Positions 44,304 through 53,953 of a stretch of DNA of 64,000 bases are shown here, piece by piece. The notes beneath the pieces were generated by a model. It searched no databases, was not told the origin of the DNA, and worked only from the letters and a program-made list of their open reading frames with translations. The position numbers were made by a program, and so were the translations under genes. Within the stretch, counting starts at the first letter, position 1; each line of letters starts with the position of its first letter. This DNA comes from Thermoplasmatales archaeon E-plasma (GTDB lineage Archaea; Thermoplasmatota; Thermoplasmata; Thermoplasmatales; Thermoplasmataceae): positions 714,059 through 778,058 of the forward strand of contig KI542675.1 of assembly GCA_000496135.1 (NCBI GenBank). The letters run 5' to 3'.

Positions 44304-45206
44304 TTACTGTTTCTGGTTCGAGAGTATCTCCCGTATTCCGGCTCTAAGATCGAATTCCGGTTTGAATCCAGTATCTTTGTTTATTTTCGTAATATCTGCA
44401 CATGTGAACAACTGATAACTCTGAAATGGTATTTTTTCATACTTTGCCTGGACGCTACTTCCCATCTCTTCCCTGACAATTTTGAATATATTATTAAACG
44501 AAGTAGTTACTCCTGTCCCCACATTGTATGATTCTCCAGTCCTGCCACCAATTGCGGCCATAACATTTGCCCTTGCCACGTCTTTGACGAATATAAAGTC
44601 CCGGCTTTGTGTTCCATCGCCGAAAATGACCGGGGTTTCCCCAAGTCTGATATCGGAAATAAATTTGTGTATTACGCTGGAATAGAATCCTTTTGAATTC
44701 TCTCCTGATCCATATGTGTTGAAATATCTTAGAAAAACAGTTTCCGGAGTTTTATCTTTACCATAGAATTTTGCGAGCAGTTCATTGATAAATTTTGACA
44801 TTGGATATAGATTGATAAAATTTGTATCTACATCTCCTTCTACGGTCTTTTTCATGGTATTTCCGTAAATAGATGATGATGATGCAAGGATAACCCTCTT
44901 TACGTTATGCCTCCGTGCCATATCAAGAACATTAAAGGTACCCATAACGTTTGTGTCAAATCCCTCGAATGGTCTTTCCTCAAATTCAGGTGGCGATGTC
45001 ACTGCCGCATTGTGAAAAACGTAATCGACACCAGAAAAAAGATTTTCCATTTTGTTTCTGTCTAAAATTGAAACCTGCTGGAATTCATTTGCCTCGCTCC
45101 TTTTTTCAGCAATATCCATGGAGATAGAGTACCAGCCTCTCGAATTTATCTCTTTGATTATATTTCTACCAATAAATCCTTCGCCGCCTGTTACGAGAGC
45201 CTTCAT
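44304..45206 (-). CDS. NAD-dependent nucleotide-sugar epimerase/dehydratase
   Basis: 300 residues of the extended short-chain dehydrogenase family. NAD-binding 'VTGGEGFIGRN', 'HNAAVTSPPEF', catalytic Ser/Tyr/Lys in 'ASSSSIYG' and 'YPMSKFINE', and substrate motif 'RYFNTYG' are all seen. It likely acts on a nucleotide-linked sugar for surface glycans. It is separated by 77 bases from the heptose-kinase-like gene, in the same direction. Confidence 0.87.
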   Translation of the reverse strand: MKALVTGGEGFIGRNIIKEINSRGWYSISMDIAEKRSEANEFQQVSILDRNKMENLFSGVDYVFHNAAVTSPPEFEERPFEGFDTNVMGTFNVLDMARRHNVKRVILASSSSIYGNTMKKTVEGDVDTNFINLYPMSKFINELLAKFYGKDKTPETVFLRYFNTYGSGENSKGFYSSVIHKFISDIRLGETPVIFGDGTQSRDFIFVKDVARANVMAAIGGRTGESYNVGTGVTTSFNNIFKIVREEMGSSVQAKYEKIPFQSYQLFTCADITKINKDTGFKPEFDLRAGIREILSNQKQ

Positions 45207-45283
45207 TGCAATACACCTTTTGCTTTATCCAGAAATTGATATCTCATGAGATTATCATATAAATTGTTAATAATTTCCATTTA

Positions 45284-46282
45284 TTAATCACCTACATAAA
45301 TTATCCTGCTACCTTCAGATTCAAAGCTGAATTCCTGCCTTGTAAGCTCGGGTAAACTCTGCATTATTTCATTATGCTTTGACGGGTCTGCCATGAATAA
45401 CATGAAACCGCCTCCTCCTGCCCCTATGATTTTACCACCGAGAGCCCCCTTCTTCAAGGCTTTTTCATACCAGACATCTATATTTCCATTGGAAACTCCC
45501 TCGGAAAGAGATTTTTTAAGAATCCAGTTTTCGTGAATCATCCTTCCAATCGATTCATAATTGCCGTTGTTAAGGCAAGCAAAAGCCTCGTCAGCCATCT
45601 GGACCATTTTTTCATAGTTAACGCTTGTCTTTTCAACCCTCTGCATCTGAACCTTATGAATATCTGTTGAACTCCTCTGAATACCGGTATATAGAAGTAA
45701 CAGGGAACGTTCGAAATTCCTGATTGTTTCAGTGCTTGAAATAACCGGTCTTACGCCAACCTTTTCATCTGCGTAAAATTCGAGCTGTTGAATTCCTCCA
45801 TAAGCTGCCATATATTGATCCTGTTTTCCGCCAGGTTCACAAAGAATTTCTCTCTCTATTTTAACTGCTTCCTCAGCAAGTTCCTTCGGAGATACAAATT
45901 CACCTTTCCATGCATGAAGTGCGTTCAGGAGACCTACCAGAAAAGTACTGCTAGAACCGAGACCGGTTCCGCCGGAGGGTATATCTGATATGCTTACTAT
46001 TTCAATTCCGCCTTCGATTTCCAATAATTTAAGAGCCTCCCTAACTGACGGATGCTCGATTTTATTGACACTATCTACAATCTCTGTCTTTGAATAACTG
46101 ACCCTTATCTTAGAATCAAATTTCTTGTTTACAACTATATATATAAATTTATTAATGGCTGCAGAAAGCACACTTCCTCTTCCATATTTTGAATAATATT
46201 CTTTGATGTCACTTCCTCCACCCACAAATGTAATTCTCAGTGGTGTCTTTGAAATGAACATCCGGTCTTTCATTTTTTTCAC
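45284..46282 (-). CDS. hddA: GHMP kinase, heptose-7-phosphate kinase type
   Basis: 332 residues. GHMP-family motifs: 'FVGGGSDIKEYY' at the N-terminus, ATP loop 'PSGGTGLGSSSTFLVGLL', and C-terminal 'GAGGGGFMLF'. The best match is D-glycero-D-manno-heptose 7-phosphate 1-kinase (HddA); an L-fucose-type kinase is the alternative. A GmhA-type isomerase at 53.3 kb would supply its substrate. Start overlaps the preceding epimerase stop by four bases. Confidence 0.82.
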   Translation of the reverse strand: MKKMKDRMFISKTPLRITFVGGGSDIKEYYSKYGRGSVLSAAINKFIYIVVNKKFDSKIRVSYSKTEIVDSVNKIEHPSVREALKLLEIEGGIEIVSISDIPSGGTGLGSSSTFLVGLLNALHAWKGEFVSPKELAEEAVKIEREILCEPGGKQDQYMAAYGGIQQLEFYADEKVGVRPVISSTETIRNFERSLLLLYTGIQRSSTDIHKVQMQRVEKTSVNYEKMVQMADEAFACLNNGNYESIGRMIHENWILKKSLSEGVSNGNIDVWYEKALKKGALGGKIIGAGGGGFMLFMADPSKHNEIMQSLPELTRQEFSFESEGSRIIYVGD

Positions 46283-47196
46283 TTTGTTATGAGTTTTATG
46301 CCTTCTTCAAGATCGATGCCAGGTAAGAATGACAGCTTTTTCTTAAGGTTACTTGTGTCAGCGAGCGTTTCCATAACATAGTTATTAATTGGCATTTTGA
46401 TAAACTTTGCCTCAACATTTGTCCCCAGATGGTTGTTAAGCATGGTAAGCATTTCATTCAAGCTGTAATTTTTTCCAGTTCCGCCATTAAGAATATTGAA
46501 TCCCTTAAGTTGAGAAGCTCTTATTATTATCTCAACCAAATCATTCACATGGATAAAATCCCGTCTCTGGGTCCCATCGCCATATATTACAGGAGATTGT
46601 TTATTCTTTATATCCCAGTAGAATTGAGTAACAAGGTTGGCATAATTCTTCTTTGCCTCTTCGTGCGGTCCGTAAACAGAGAAAAATCGTATTGCCTGAA
46701 CGTCTACCCCTTCAAGATTTGAATATAACTCAGACATTCTCTCTGCGGCTATTCTTGCCTCTGTATAATAATCAGTTACTTTGGGAATAATTTCCTCTCT
46801 ATGGGGAGGCTCAATACTATTATAAATGGAAGATGTTGAAGCGAATACAACCTTTGACTTATGCGCTTTAGCATACTCAAGAACTCCGATCATTCCAGAA
46901 ATGACTTCTGCTACCAGAAATGGATCCTTCCTGTACATTGGTGACGCTGAATATATGCCCAGATGGAATACATAATCTGCATGGTAATCCAGATTGGGAA
47001 GATTTTTAGCATCATCCTTCATAAAGTGTACCTTTCTTTTATCGAGAAGACCCTTTATATTGGCCTCATCGCCAGTATGAAGATTGTCAATTACAAATAC
47101 CTCATTGAACTCTGATAACTTTTCAACAAGATTGCTTCCTATGAAACCTGCTCCCCCGGTAACAATGATTTTCTTATCTTTTATAATTTCCATCAC
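46279..47196 (-). CDS. NAD-dependent nucleotide-sugar epimerase/dehydratase
   Basis: 305 residues, 'VTGGAGFIGSNLVE' Rossmann motif, 'FASTSSIYN' and 'DYYTEARIAAE' (YxxxR in place of the usual YxxxK at this position; the alignment should be checked), 'IRFFSVYGPHE', and 'YGDGTQRRDFIHV'. First gene of the minus-strand trio epimerase-kinase-epimerase. Likely substrate is an NDP-hexose or NDP-heptose. Confidence 0.85.
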   Translation of the reverse strand: MMEIIKDKKIIVTGGAGFIGSNLVEKLSEFNEVFVIDNLHTGDEANIKGLLDKRKVHFMKDDAKNLPNLDYHADYVFHLGIYSASPMYRKDPFLVAEVISGMIGVLEYAKAHKSKVVFASTSSIYNSIEPPHREEIIPKVTDYYTEARIAAERMSELYSNLEGVDVQAIRFFSVYGPHEEAKKNYANLVTQFYWDIKNKQSPVIYGDGTQRRDFIHVNDLVEIIIRASQLKGFNILNGGTGKNYSLNEMLTMLNNHLGTNVEAKFIKMPINNYVMETLADTSNLKKKLSFLPGIDLEEGIKLITK

Positions 47197-47316
47197 AGGT
47201 TAATCATTTCAAAGATATAAATTTCTCATACATTTTAGAAATATTATAGCTTCGCAGATGAAGATGAATCAATTGAAAATTGATAAAATATATATTGGAA
47301 TACGTTCTCTTATGGC

Positions 47317-49317
47317 ATGGCGTTTGAATATAACAAATCAGGAAGCAATGCAATGCCAGACATAAACAGTTTTTCAATAAATAAGATGGACCATTCAAAA
47401 AACCCAATAAATGACTTTTATCATTATGCTAACGGGCAATGGTTAACCAAAATTGAAATACCTGACGATAAATCGTCATGGGGTTCTTTCGTGGAACTCT
47501 CTGAAAGAAATCTGTATCTGCTTAAAGATATAACAGAAAATTGTGAAAGAGAAACCGGGAAAAATAACTCTGAAAATGTTAAGAAGATATGGAATTTTTA
47601 CAGTTCCGTAATGAATACTGCCTTGCTGGAAGACTTGAAATTTAAACCCATAGAATCATATCTCAGTAATATTAAAAGGATCAAATCCAGAGTGGAACTT
47701 TATGAGGTTCTTATCTCACTGGAGGAAAGCGGGATAACGGGTTTATTCTCAATCCAGGCAAGCCAGGACAAAAAGAACAGTTCCATTTATGCTCTTTACC
47801 TGGAGCAGGGAGGATTGTCTTTGCCCAACCGAGACTATTATCTCGAAGATTCATATAAAAATATACTGGATGAATTTGAAATATTCGCGAATAAAATGTT
47901 CAAGCTCACGAATCTTCAGGAATATGGTGAAGATACTGTTAAGGCCATTTTAAAATTTGAAAGTGAACTTGCGAAGGTCAGCCGAAGCAATGAAGAGCTT
48001 CGTGACGAGGAAAAAAATTACAATCGCTTTGAAAGATCAAACTTAAAATCTCTCTTTTCATATTTTGATCTAAACGATTTTATCACAAAACTTGGAGTTC
48101 CTGAGGTTTCATATGTTGTAGTGGGTCAACCTGAATTTTTTAGCTCTCTCAATGAAATTATAAACAGAACAGGTATGGAAACGCTAAAAGCATATCTTTC
48201 TCTGAGGGTGGTCATTAGCGCTTCTCCCTTACTGAACGAGGAACTTGAGGATGCGAATTTTGATTTCTTTGGAAAAAAACTCATGGGTTTGAAAGTAAAA
48301 GAGGAAAGGTGGAAGAAGGCAGTAAAACTCGTAAGTGCATGCATGGGAGAAGCACTGGGAGAAATATATGTTAATAAGTATTTCCCCGAGAAATCAAAGA
48401 GACTGATGGAAGAAATGGTTGAAGACATAAAATCTGTTTTCCGGGAAAAGCTAAACAATGTTGAATGGATGAGTCAGAAAACAAGGGAAAAAGCGCTGGA
48501 AAAATTTTCAACCTTTAGAACAAAGATAGGTTATCCCACAAAGTTTCTGGATTATTCTTCACTTGAAATCAAACCGGATGACCTGATTGGAAATGTTCAA
48601 AGGTCTTCAGTTTTTGAGATCAAAAGAAGATTAAAACGTGTTGGCAAGGAGGTTGACAGAGAGGAGTGGGAAATGTCTCCACAGACTGTAAATGCATATT
48701 TTTCCCCTACAGATAATGAGATCGTTTTTCCTGCAGCAATTCTTCAGCCGCCTTTCTTTGACCCTAATATGGATAAAGCTGTAAATTATGGTGCGATTGG
48801 AGGTGTTATCTCACACGAGATAACTCATGGATACGACGATCAGGGATCAATGTACGATGCCAGCGGTAATGTGAATAACTGGTGGAGTGAAGCCGATAAG
48901 AATGAATTCAATAAAAGAGCTAGGAAAGTTTCTGATTTATACAGTTCAATGGAAGTCCTTCCAGGGGTTTTTGTTCATGGAGAAAGGACAAATGGAGAGA
49001 ACATTGCCGATTTTGGGGGAGTCAGCATAGCTTATGCTGCACTGGAAAGACATCTGAAGAATCATAGTGAGGAATCTAAAAAATTAATAGATGGACTTAC
49101 CCCGCACCAGAGATTTTTTATTTCATGGGCTCAAATTTGGGGCGAGAAAATCAGACCGGAATATCTGAAACTTCTGGTTACCGTCGATCCACATTCGCCG
49201 GCAGAATTAAGAGCCACTTTACCTGTCTATAATCATAAGGGATTCTATGAGGCATTTCAAACGCCCGGCGGGGTTAAAGAAGATAAAATTAAAAGGGATC
49301 TAATATCTATCTGGTAA
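47317..49317 (+). CDS. M13-family zinc metalloendopeptidase (PepO/neprilysin type)
   Basis: 666 residues. Zinc site 'VISHEITHGYDDQG' (HExxH) with third ligand in 'NGENIADFGGVS', and the substrate-binding 'NAYFSPTDNEIVFPAAI'. No signal peptide or membrane helix, so it is cytosolic and probably cleaves short peptides. An AAATATATAT element about 28 bases upstream supports the ATG at 47317 with a leaderless message. Divergent from the epimerase genes. Confidence 0.94.
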   Translation: MAFEYNKSGSNAMPDINSFSINKMDHSKNPINDFYHYANGQWLTKIEIPDDKSSWGSFVELSERNLYLLKDITENCERETGKNNSENVKKIWNFYSSVMNTALLEDLKFKPIESYLSNIKRIKSRVELYEVLISLEESGITGLFSIQASQDKKNSSIYALYLEQGGLSLPNRDYYLEDSYKNILDEFEIFANKMFKLTNLQEYGEDTVKAILKFESELAKVSRSNEELRDEEKNYNRFERSNLKSLFSYFDLNDFITKLGVPEVSYVVVGQPEFFSSLNEIINRTGMETLKAYLSLRVVISASPLLNEELEDANFDFFGKKLMGLKVKEERWKKAVKLVSACMGEALGEIYVNKYFPEKSKRLMEEMVEDIKSVFREKLNNVEWMSQKTREKALEKFSTFRTKIGYPTKFLDYSSLEIKPDDLIGNVQRSSVFEIKRRLKRVGKEVDREEWEMSPQTVNAYFSPTDNEIVFPAAILQPPFFDPNMDKAVNYGAIGGVISHEITHGYDDQGSMYDASGNVNNWWSEADKNEFNKRARKVSDLYSSMEVLPGVFVHGERTNGENIADFGGVSIAYAALERHLKNHSEESKKLIDGLTPHQRFFISWAQIWGEKIRPEYLKLLVTVDPHSPAELRATLPVYNHKGFYEAFQTPGGVKEDKIKRDLISIW

Positions 49318-49322
49318 TTGTT

Positions 49323-50372
49323 CTAAAGAGATGAATTATCGATTACAAAACGATATCTCACATCGTTTTTCATTATTCTCCCGTAGGCTTCATCCAGATC
49401 CTGAAACTTTATCAATTCTATTTCTGATCTGATATTATGTTTTACACAGAAATCAATGACTTCCTGTGTTTCAGGTATTCCTCCGATATTTGAACCTGTC
49501 AGAGATCTGTTTGAATCCATAAGAATAGATGGGGACAGTGAATATCTTGTACTTCTTTCAGGGAGACCCACCAAAACCATGGTTCCGTTGGGCTTAAGAG
49601 TGGATATTAATGCGTTTATATCGTGATCTGCAGGTATGGTATCTATGATGATGTTGAAACTTAAACCACTCTTTCTAATGTCATCCTTATTTTTATACAC
49701 TATAGTTCCATGGGCTCCCAGTTTTTTTGCATCTTCGGCTTTCTTTTCTGATGTTGTGAAAACCGTAACTTCAGAACCCATTGCCTTTGCAAGTTTTAAA
49801 GCCATATGGCCAAGTCCTCCGAGACCTGCAACAGCAACCTGTTTTCCAGGTCCTGCCCCAAATTTTTTCAAGGGAGAATAAGTAGTGACTCCAGCGCATA
49901 ATATGGGAGCCATTCCAGCTAGATTTTCATGAGTGTTTATTTTTATTACAAATCTCTTATTTACTGTTATTCTGTCTGAATATCCTCCAAATGTAAGTCC
50001 CTTTGTATGTGGATCCACAGAATTATATGTCCATACGGTTTCATTTTCGCATTGCTGTTCAAAGCCATCCTTACATGCCTGACATGTACCGCATGAATCA
50101 ACCATACAACCTACGCCCACGTAATCTCCTATTTTGAATTTATCTGCATTTTTTCCAACTTTTGTTACCTTCCCAACGATCTCATGACCTGGAACTATTG
50201 GATACCTTGACCCTCCCCAATCGTTCCTCACCTGATGAACATCTGAATGGCATATACCGCAGTAGAGAATTTCTATCATTATATCATCGTCCAGGATATC
50301 ACGTCTCTCTATTTTCAGCGGCTTAAAAGAACCACCCTGCGATTCAACGCCGTATGCATTAGCACTTATCAT
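49323..50372 (-). CDS. Zinc-dependent alcohol dehydrogenase (cinnamyl/AdhC-like)
   Basis: 349 residues of the medium-chain family. Catalytic zinc ligands 'CGICHSDVHQ', 'PGHEIVGKV' and a later Cys in 'PILCAGVTTY'; structural zinc in 'CGTCQACKDGFEQQC'; and the NAD(P) loop 'AVAGLGGLGHMALK'. Closest to the broad-specificity NADP alcohol/aldehyde reductases. Substrate unknown. Its stop is convergent with the M13 gene. Confidence 0.9.
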   Translation of the reverse strand: MISANAYGVESQGGSFKPLKIERRDILDDDIMIEILYCGICHSDVHQVRNDWGGSRYPIVPGHEIVGKVTKVGKNADKFKIGDYVGVGCMVDSCGTCQACKDGFEQQCENETVWTYNSVDPHTKGLTFGGYSDRITVNKRFVIKINTHENLAGMAPILCAGVTTYSPLKKFGAGPGKQVAVAGLGGLGHMALKLAKAMGSEVTVFTTSEKKAEDAKKLGAHGTIVYKNKDDIRKSGLSFNIIIDTIPADHDINALISTLKPNGTMVLVGLPERSTRYSLSPSILMDSNRSLTGSNIGGIPETQEVIDFCVKHNIRSEIELIKFQDLDEAYGRIMKNDVRYRFVIDNSSL

Positions 50373-50449
50373 AATATCAAGTTGAAGATTGCTTTATACA
50401 TAAAAATTTTGTTTATTCATCCTTAAATAGTGCCATTCAATAATTAATT

Positions 50450-50812
50450 ATGGAATATAGAAAACTCTCAAGAGAGGAGGAAAGGGTGATTCTGCACAAG
50501 GGTACTGAACGCCCTTTTACAGGCGAATTTGAAAATCACCATTCCAAAGGAACCTATACATGTAAAAGGTGCGGTGCACCTCTTTACAGGTCTGAAAGTA
50601 AATTCGATTCTGGTTGTGGATGGCCAAGTTTTGATGATGAAATCCATGGTGCAATAAAGCGCCTTCCAGACAGTGATGGGATGAGAACAGAAATTCAATG
50701 TGCAAAATGCGGTGCTCACCTGGGACATGTATTTCTCAATGAAGGATTTACATCTAAAAACACAAGGCACTGTGTTAATTCCATCTCAATGTTATTTGTT
50801 CCGGATGATTAA
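50450..50812 (+). CDS. msrB: Peptide-methionine (R)-S-oxide reductase
   Basis: 120 residues. Structural zinc pairs 'CKRCGAPLY' and '[12 protein letters not shown]', substrate site 'GCGWPSFDD', and catalytic Cys in '[10 protein letters not shown]'. Repairs R-methionine sulphoxide using thioredoxin. The next gene is MsrA, two bases away or overlapping, so both stereoisomers are handled by one operon. Confidence 0.95.
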   Translation: MEYRKLSREEERVILHKGTERPFTGEFENHHSKGTYTCKRCGAPLYRSESKFDSGCGWPSFDDEIHGAIKRLPDSDGMRTEIQCAKCGAHLGHVFLNEGFTSKNTRHCVNSISMLFVPDD

Positions 50813-50813
50813 T

Positions 50814-51380
50814 ATGGACGGTATGAAAACTGAAACGGCAATTCTTGGAGGCGGATGCTTCTGGTGTACAGAGGCTATTTATCAAAATATTCGAGGTATC
50901 ATGTCAGTTACTTCCGGTTATTCCGGCGGTCAGAAGGAAAACCCCACTTATGAAGAGGTATGTTCAGGAAGAACCGGTCATGCAGAAGTAATTAAACTGG
51001 AATTTAACCCACAATTAATTTCATACAGAGAAGTTCTGGAAATCTTCTTTGCAACACACGATCCTACAACTTTGAACAGGCAGGGTGCAGATAAAGGTGA
51101 GCAATACAGATCTGTCATATTTTATGCCTCTGAGGCACAAAAGAAGGTTGCTCTGGATTATATACGAGAACTGGAGGACAAACAAATATACAGAAAACCA
51201 ATCGTTACTCAGGTTGTACCGATGAAGCCATTTTACCCGTCAGAGGATTATCACAGGAATTATTATAACAATAACAGGGGAGCCCCATATTGCGAATTTG
51301 TTATTACCCCTAAAATGGAAAAACTGTTGAATAAATTCGGGTCAAAAATCAAATCAGATAAATCACTCAATGGAGAATAG
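50814..51380 (+). CDS. msrA: Peptide-methionine (S)-S-oxide reductase
   Basis: About 188 residues. Catalytic 'GGGCFWCTEA' near the N-terminus, followed by 'VTSGYSGGQKENPTYEEVCSGRTGHAE' in part, and 'GADKGEQYRS' and 'AEDYHRNYY'-type ('SEDYHRNYY') motifs. ATGs at 50805, 50814 and 50823 are all possible; 50814 avoids overlap with msrB. Reduces S-methionine sulphoxide. Confidence 0.94.
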   Translation: MDGMKTETAILGGGCFWCTEAIYQNIRGIMSVTSGYSGGQKENPTYEEVCSGRTGHAEVIKLEFNPQLISYREVLEIFFATHDPTTLNRQGADKGEQYRSVIFYASEAQKKVALDYIRELEDKQIYRKPIVTQVVPMKPFYPSEDYHRNYYNNNRGAPYCEFVITPKMEKLLNKFGSKIKSDKSLNGE

Positions 51381-51424
51381 GAATATAAAAAACATAATAT
51401 TTTAAGCAGGTATTGACCTGAATC

Positions 51425-52210
51425 ATGAGAATTCTACTTACAGGACACAAAGGCTTCATCGGCTCAAAAATCTATGAGACCCTGAAGAATGGAGGGTATG
51501 AGATAGAAGGTGTTGATATGGGAGATAAGGTACCCGACGCAAAGTTTGATATTATTCTTCATTTTGGGGCCCGCACTCTAATTAGAAATTCCATCAGGGC
51601 ACCATATGAGTATTTTCAGGACGGACTTGCTTTGACCGTAAAGTTTCTGGAAAGGGCCAGAAATGATAATGCTCTCTTTGTTTTTCCAACATCCGGTTCA
51701 ATTGCTGAGGCAACAAATCCTTATTCATTGTCGAAGAAGAATGGATCAGAATGGCTGAAATTGTATGAAGACCTGTACAATTTAAGAACAATTACCCTTA
51801 AACTTTTCAACATATATGGGGAAACATCCAGAAAGGGTGCAGTATATCTTTTTACAAAAGCGGCACTCTATAACGAAATAATCCCTGTTTATGGGGGTGG
51901 AAATCAGGTGAGGGATTTTGTTCACGTGGATGATCTTGTAAAATGTATTGTCAGGATTGTAAAGGGCGAAGTAAAACAGGGTAAATACGAGATTGGCACA
52001 GGTATCGGTACTTCTATCAATTCACTTATAAAGCAAATAGAAGATATTACCGGAAAAAAGGTAATTCGTGAGGAGAAGGATTTTCTGCTAAAGGAAGCCC
52101 CTTCACTATTTGCAAAGGAGCCACTTCCCATAGATCCGTTGCCCTTAAGGGAAGGAATAAAAAGGGTTATGGATTCTCTACTGAAGGAACAAATGTTAAA
52201 TGAAAAGTGA
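51425..52210 (+). CDS. Short NAD-dependent epimerase/reductase
   Basis: 261 residues, shorter than usual (about 300). 'LLTGHKGFIGSKIYETL' nucleotide loop, 'HFGARTLIRNS', 'PTSGSIAEATNPYSLSKKN' (Ser/Tyr/Lys triad) and 'LFNIYGE'. The C-terminal substrate part is reduced. It overlaps the glycosyltransferase start by 11 bases, so it likely belongs to the glycan operon. Confidence 0.83.
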   Translation: MRILLTGHKGFIGSKIYETLKNGGYEIEGVDMGDKVPDAKFDIILHFGARTLIRNSIRAPYEYFQDGLALTVKFLERARNDNALFVFPTSGSIAEATNPYSLSKKNGSEWLKLYEDLYNLRTITLKLFNIYGETSRKGAVYLFTKAALYNEIIPVYGGGNQVRDFVHVDDLVKCIVRIVKGEVKQGKYEIGTGIGTSINSLIKQIEDITGKKVIREEKDFLLKEAPSLFAKEPLPIDPLPLREGIKRVMDSLLKEQMLNEK

Positions 52211-53213
52211 ATTGCCCTTAATATCAGTGGTCATAACAGCTCATGACAGAAAGAAATATTTGATAAATGCTGTAAATTCAATCCTGGCTCAAACATTGAG
52301 CAGAGACATTATTGAAATTATAGTGGTTAAAAATTTTAAGGACCAGAAGATTGATGAATATCTTGGAAGAGAGGGAATAAAGAACATCTTTACAGAAGAA
52401 AATTCCTTTGGAGCCAAGCTGGCAATTGGTATGAAAGTGAGCAGGGGCGACATAATTTCTTTTCTTGACGATGATGATTCTTTTACGAATAATAAACTGG
52501 AAGTAGTTCTTAGAAATTTCAAAGACAATGCAGATTTAAATTATTTTCATAATAGTATACAGGAAATGAATGAGGAAGGTTTTACTGTAAGGAATATGGA
52601 TATTAAAAAGTACCAGGAACATCCTATAGTTCTGAGATCTCCAATAGAGGATTTATCCTCATTGAGTAAATTGTCAAAATTCAGAGGGGACTGGTATATG
52701 AGCTGTATCAGTATAAGGCGAAATTCGTTTATTTCCTTTATTGATTTTATCGGTTCAACATCCGCAAGCCTCGATAGAATATTATTTATTATTTCATTGA
52801 ATTTAACTGGCAAAATCATATTGGAAAAAGGGAAATTAACCAGATACAGAATGCACCAAAGTACAACAGGAATAAGTTCTGAATTCGATGATTACTGTAA
52901 TAAAAAGAAGGCGTTTTTCAGGAGAACACTTAATTCAATAAAAGCAGCGGAATCCTTGCCGGTCATTAACAACATTTCAAAACAGTATATTGCATTTCAG
53001 AAGGTACACAATGAAGCAAATAATATGCTGTACGATGTAAACTCGGAGAGGCTCCATAGAGCCGGAATATTTGTATCATGCATGAGGGTTTATTGTAAGC
53101 TTAAAGATAGAATATATCTCCTGATCAGCTTTTTCATTCTTCTAAGCATAATTTCTCCGAGAACGGTAATATTTATGCATTATCTGTATCAGAATTCTCG
53201 CATATCATTTTAA
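52200..53213 (+). CDS. Family 2 glycosyltransferase
   Basis: 337 residues. N-terminal GT-A domain with 'ISVVITAHDRKKYLINAV' and 'GDIISFLDDDDSF' (metal-binding Asp cluster). The C-terminus has a hydrophobic segment ('IYLLISFFILLSIISP') that may anchor it at the membrane. The sugar donor cannot be read; a heptose or hexose for surface glycans is inferred from the neighbours. Its reading frame is AT-rich like the surrounding glycan genes. Confidence 0.82.
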   Translation: MKSELPLISVVITAHDRKKYLINAVNSILAQTLSRDIIEIIVVKNFKDQKIDEYLGREGIKNIFTEENSFGAKLAIGMKVSRGDIISFLDDDDSFTNNKLEVVLRNFKDNADLNYFHNSIQEMNEEGFTVRNMDIKKYQEHPIVLRSPIEDLSSLSKLSKFRGDWYMSCISIRRNSFISFIDFIGSTSASLDRILFIISLNLTGKIILEKGKLTRYRMHQSTTGISSEFDDYCNKKKAFFRRTLNSIKAAESLPVINNISKQYIAFQKVHNEANNMLYDVNSERLHRAGIFVSCMRVYCKLKDRIYLLISFFILLSIISPRTVIFMHYLYQNSRISF

Positions 53214-53264
53214 AAAAATTTTTTATTGAACAAAAAATTAAATAACCTACGAAAATAGCGCATC

Positions 53265-53822
53265 ATGAATACTGAGCAAATACATGAATATCTAAAAGAG
53301 GGGGCAGATGCCAGATTGACCCTTGATGTTGGACAACTGATTCAAATAAGTCAGAAAGTTTCAGAATGCTTCAGGAACGGCGGTAAGATTATTTTCTTTG
53401 GAAACGGTGGGAGTGCCGCTGATGCACAGCACATTGCAGCTGAATTTGTAGGCAGATTTGAGAAAGAAAGGCAATCTTTACCCGCCATGGCCCTCCATAC
53501 AAATACCTCTGCCATGACAGCTATTGCAAATGATTATTCGTTTGATATGGTATATGAGAGACAAATAGAGGCTTTTGCAAAGAAGGGTGATATTGTTTTT
53601 GGAATATCCACCAGCGGAAATTCTCCAAATGTGCTTAAGGGATTGGAAAAGGCAAGAGAGAAGGGATGCGTAACTGTCTCTATGACTGGAAAAAAGGGAG
53701 GTAAAATATCACAGCTATCAGATTATGCTGTTAGAGTAAATTCGGATAGAACGCCAATTATCCAGGAAGTTCACATAACATTTGGTCATCTGATGTCGAA
53801 GATAGTCGAGGATCTACTGTAA
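53265..53822 (+). CDS. gmhA: Sedoheptulose-7-phosphate (phosphoheptose) isomerase
   Basis: 185 residues of the SIS family. 'FFGNGGSAADAQHIAAEFVG' includes the phosphate loop and the metal-binding His; 'GISTSGNSPNVLKGLE' and 'VHITFGHLM' complete the GmhA pattern. Converts sedoheptulose 7-phosphate to D-glycero-D-manno-heptose 7-phosphate, the substrate of the kinase at 45.3 kb. Confidence 0.92.
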   Translation: MNTEQIHEYLKEGADARLTLDVGQLIQISQKVSECFRNGGKIIFFGNGGSAADAQHIAAEFVGRFEKERQSLPAMALHTNTSAMTAIANDYSFDMVYERQIEAFAKKGDIVFGISTSGNSPNVLKGLEKAREKGCVTVSMTGKKGGKISQLSDYAVRVNSDRTPIIQEVHITFGHLMSKIVEDLL

Positions 53823-53953
53823 CATCCTTTCCCAGCTAAGGTAGGTGGTTTGCGGTTCGCATATGTTAAAAACTTAGTAATCTTAATTATTGTTCAGATA
53901 TTTAGGTGATTTATGAAATATCGACTCTACTCTAATTGGAGTATTATCAATCC

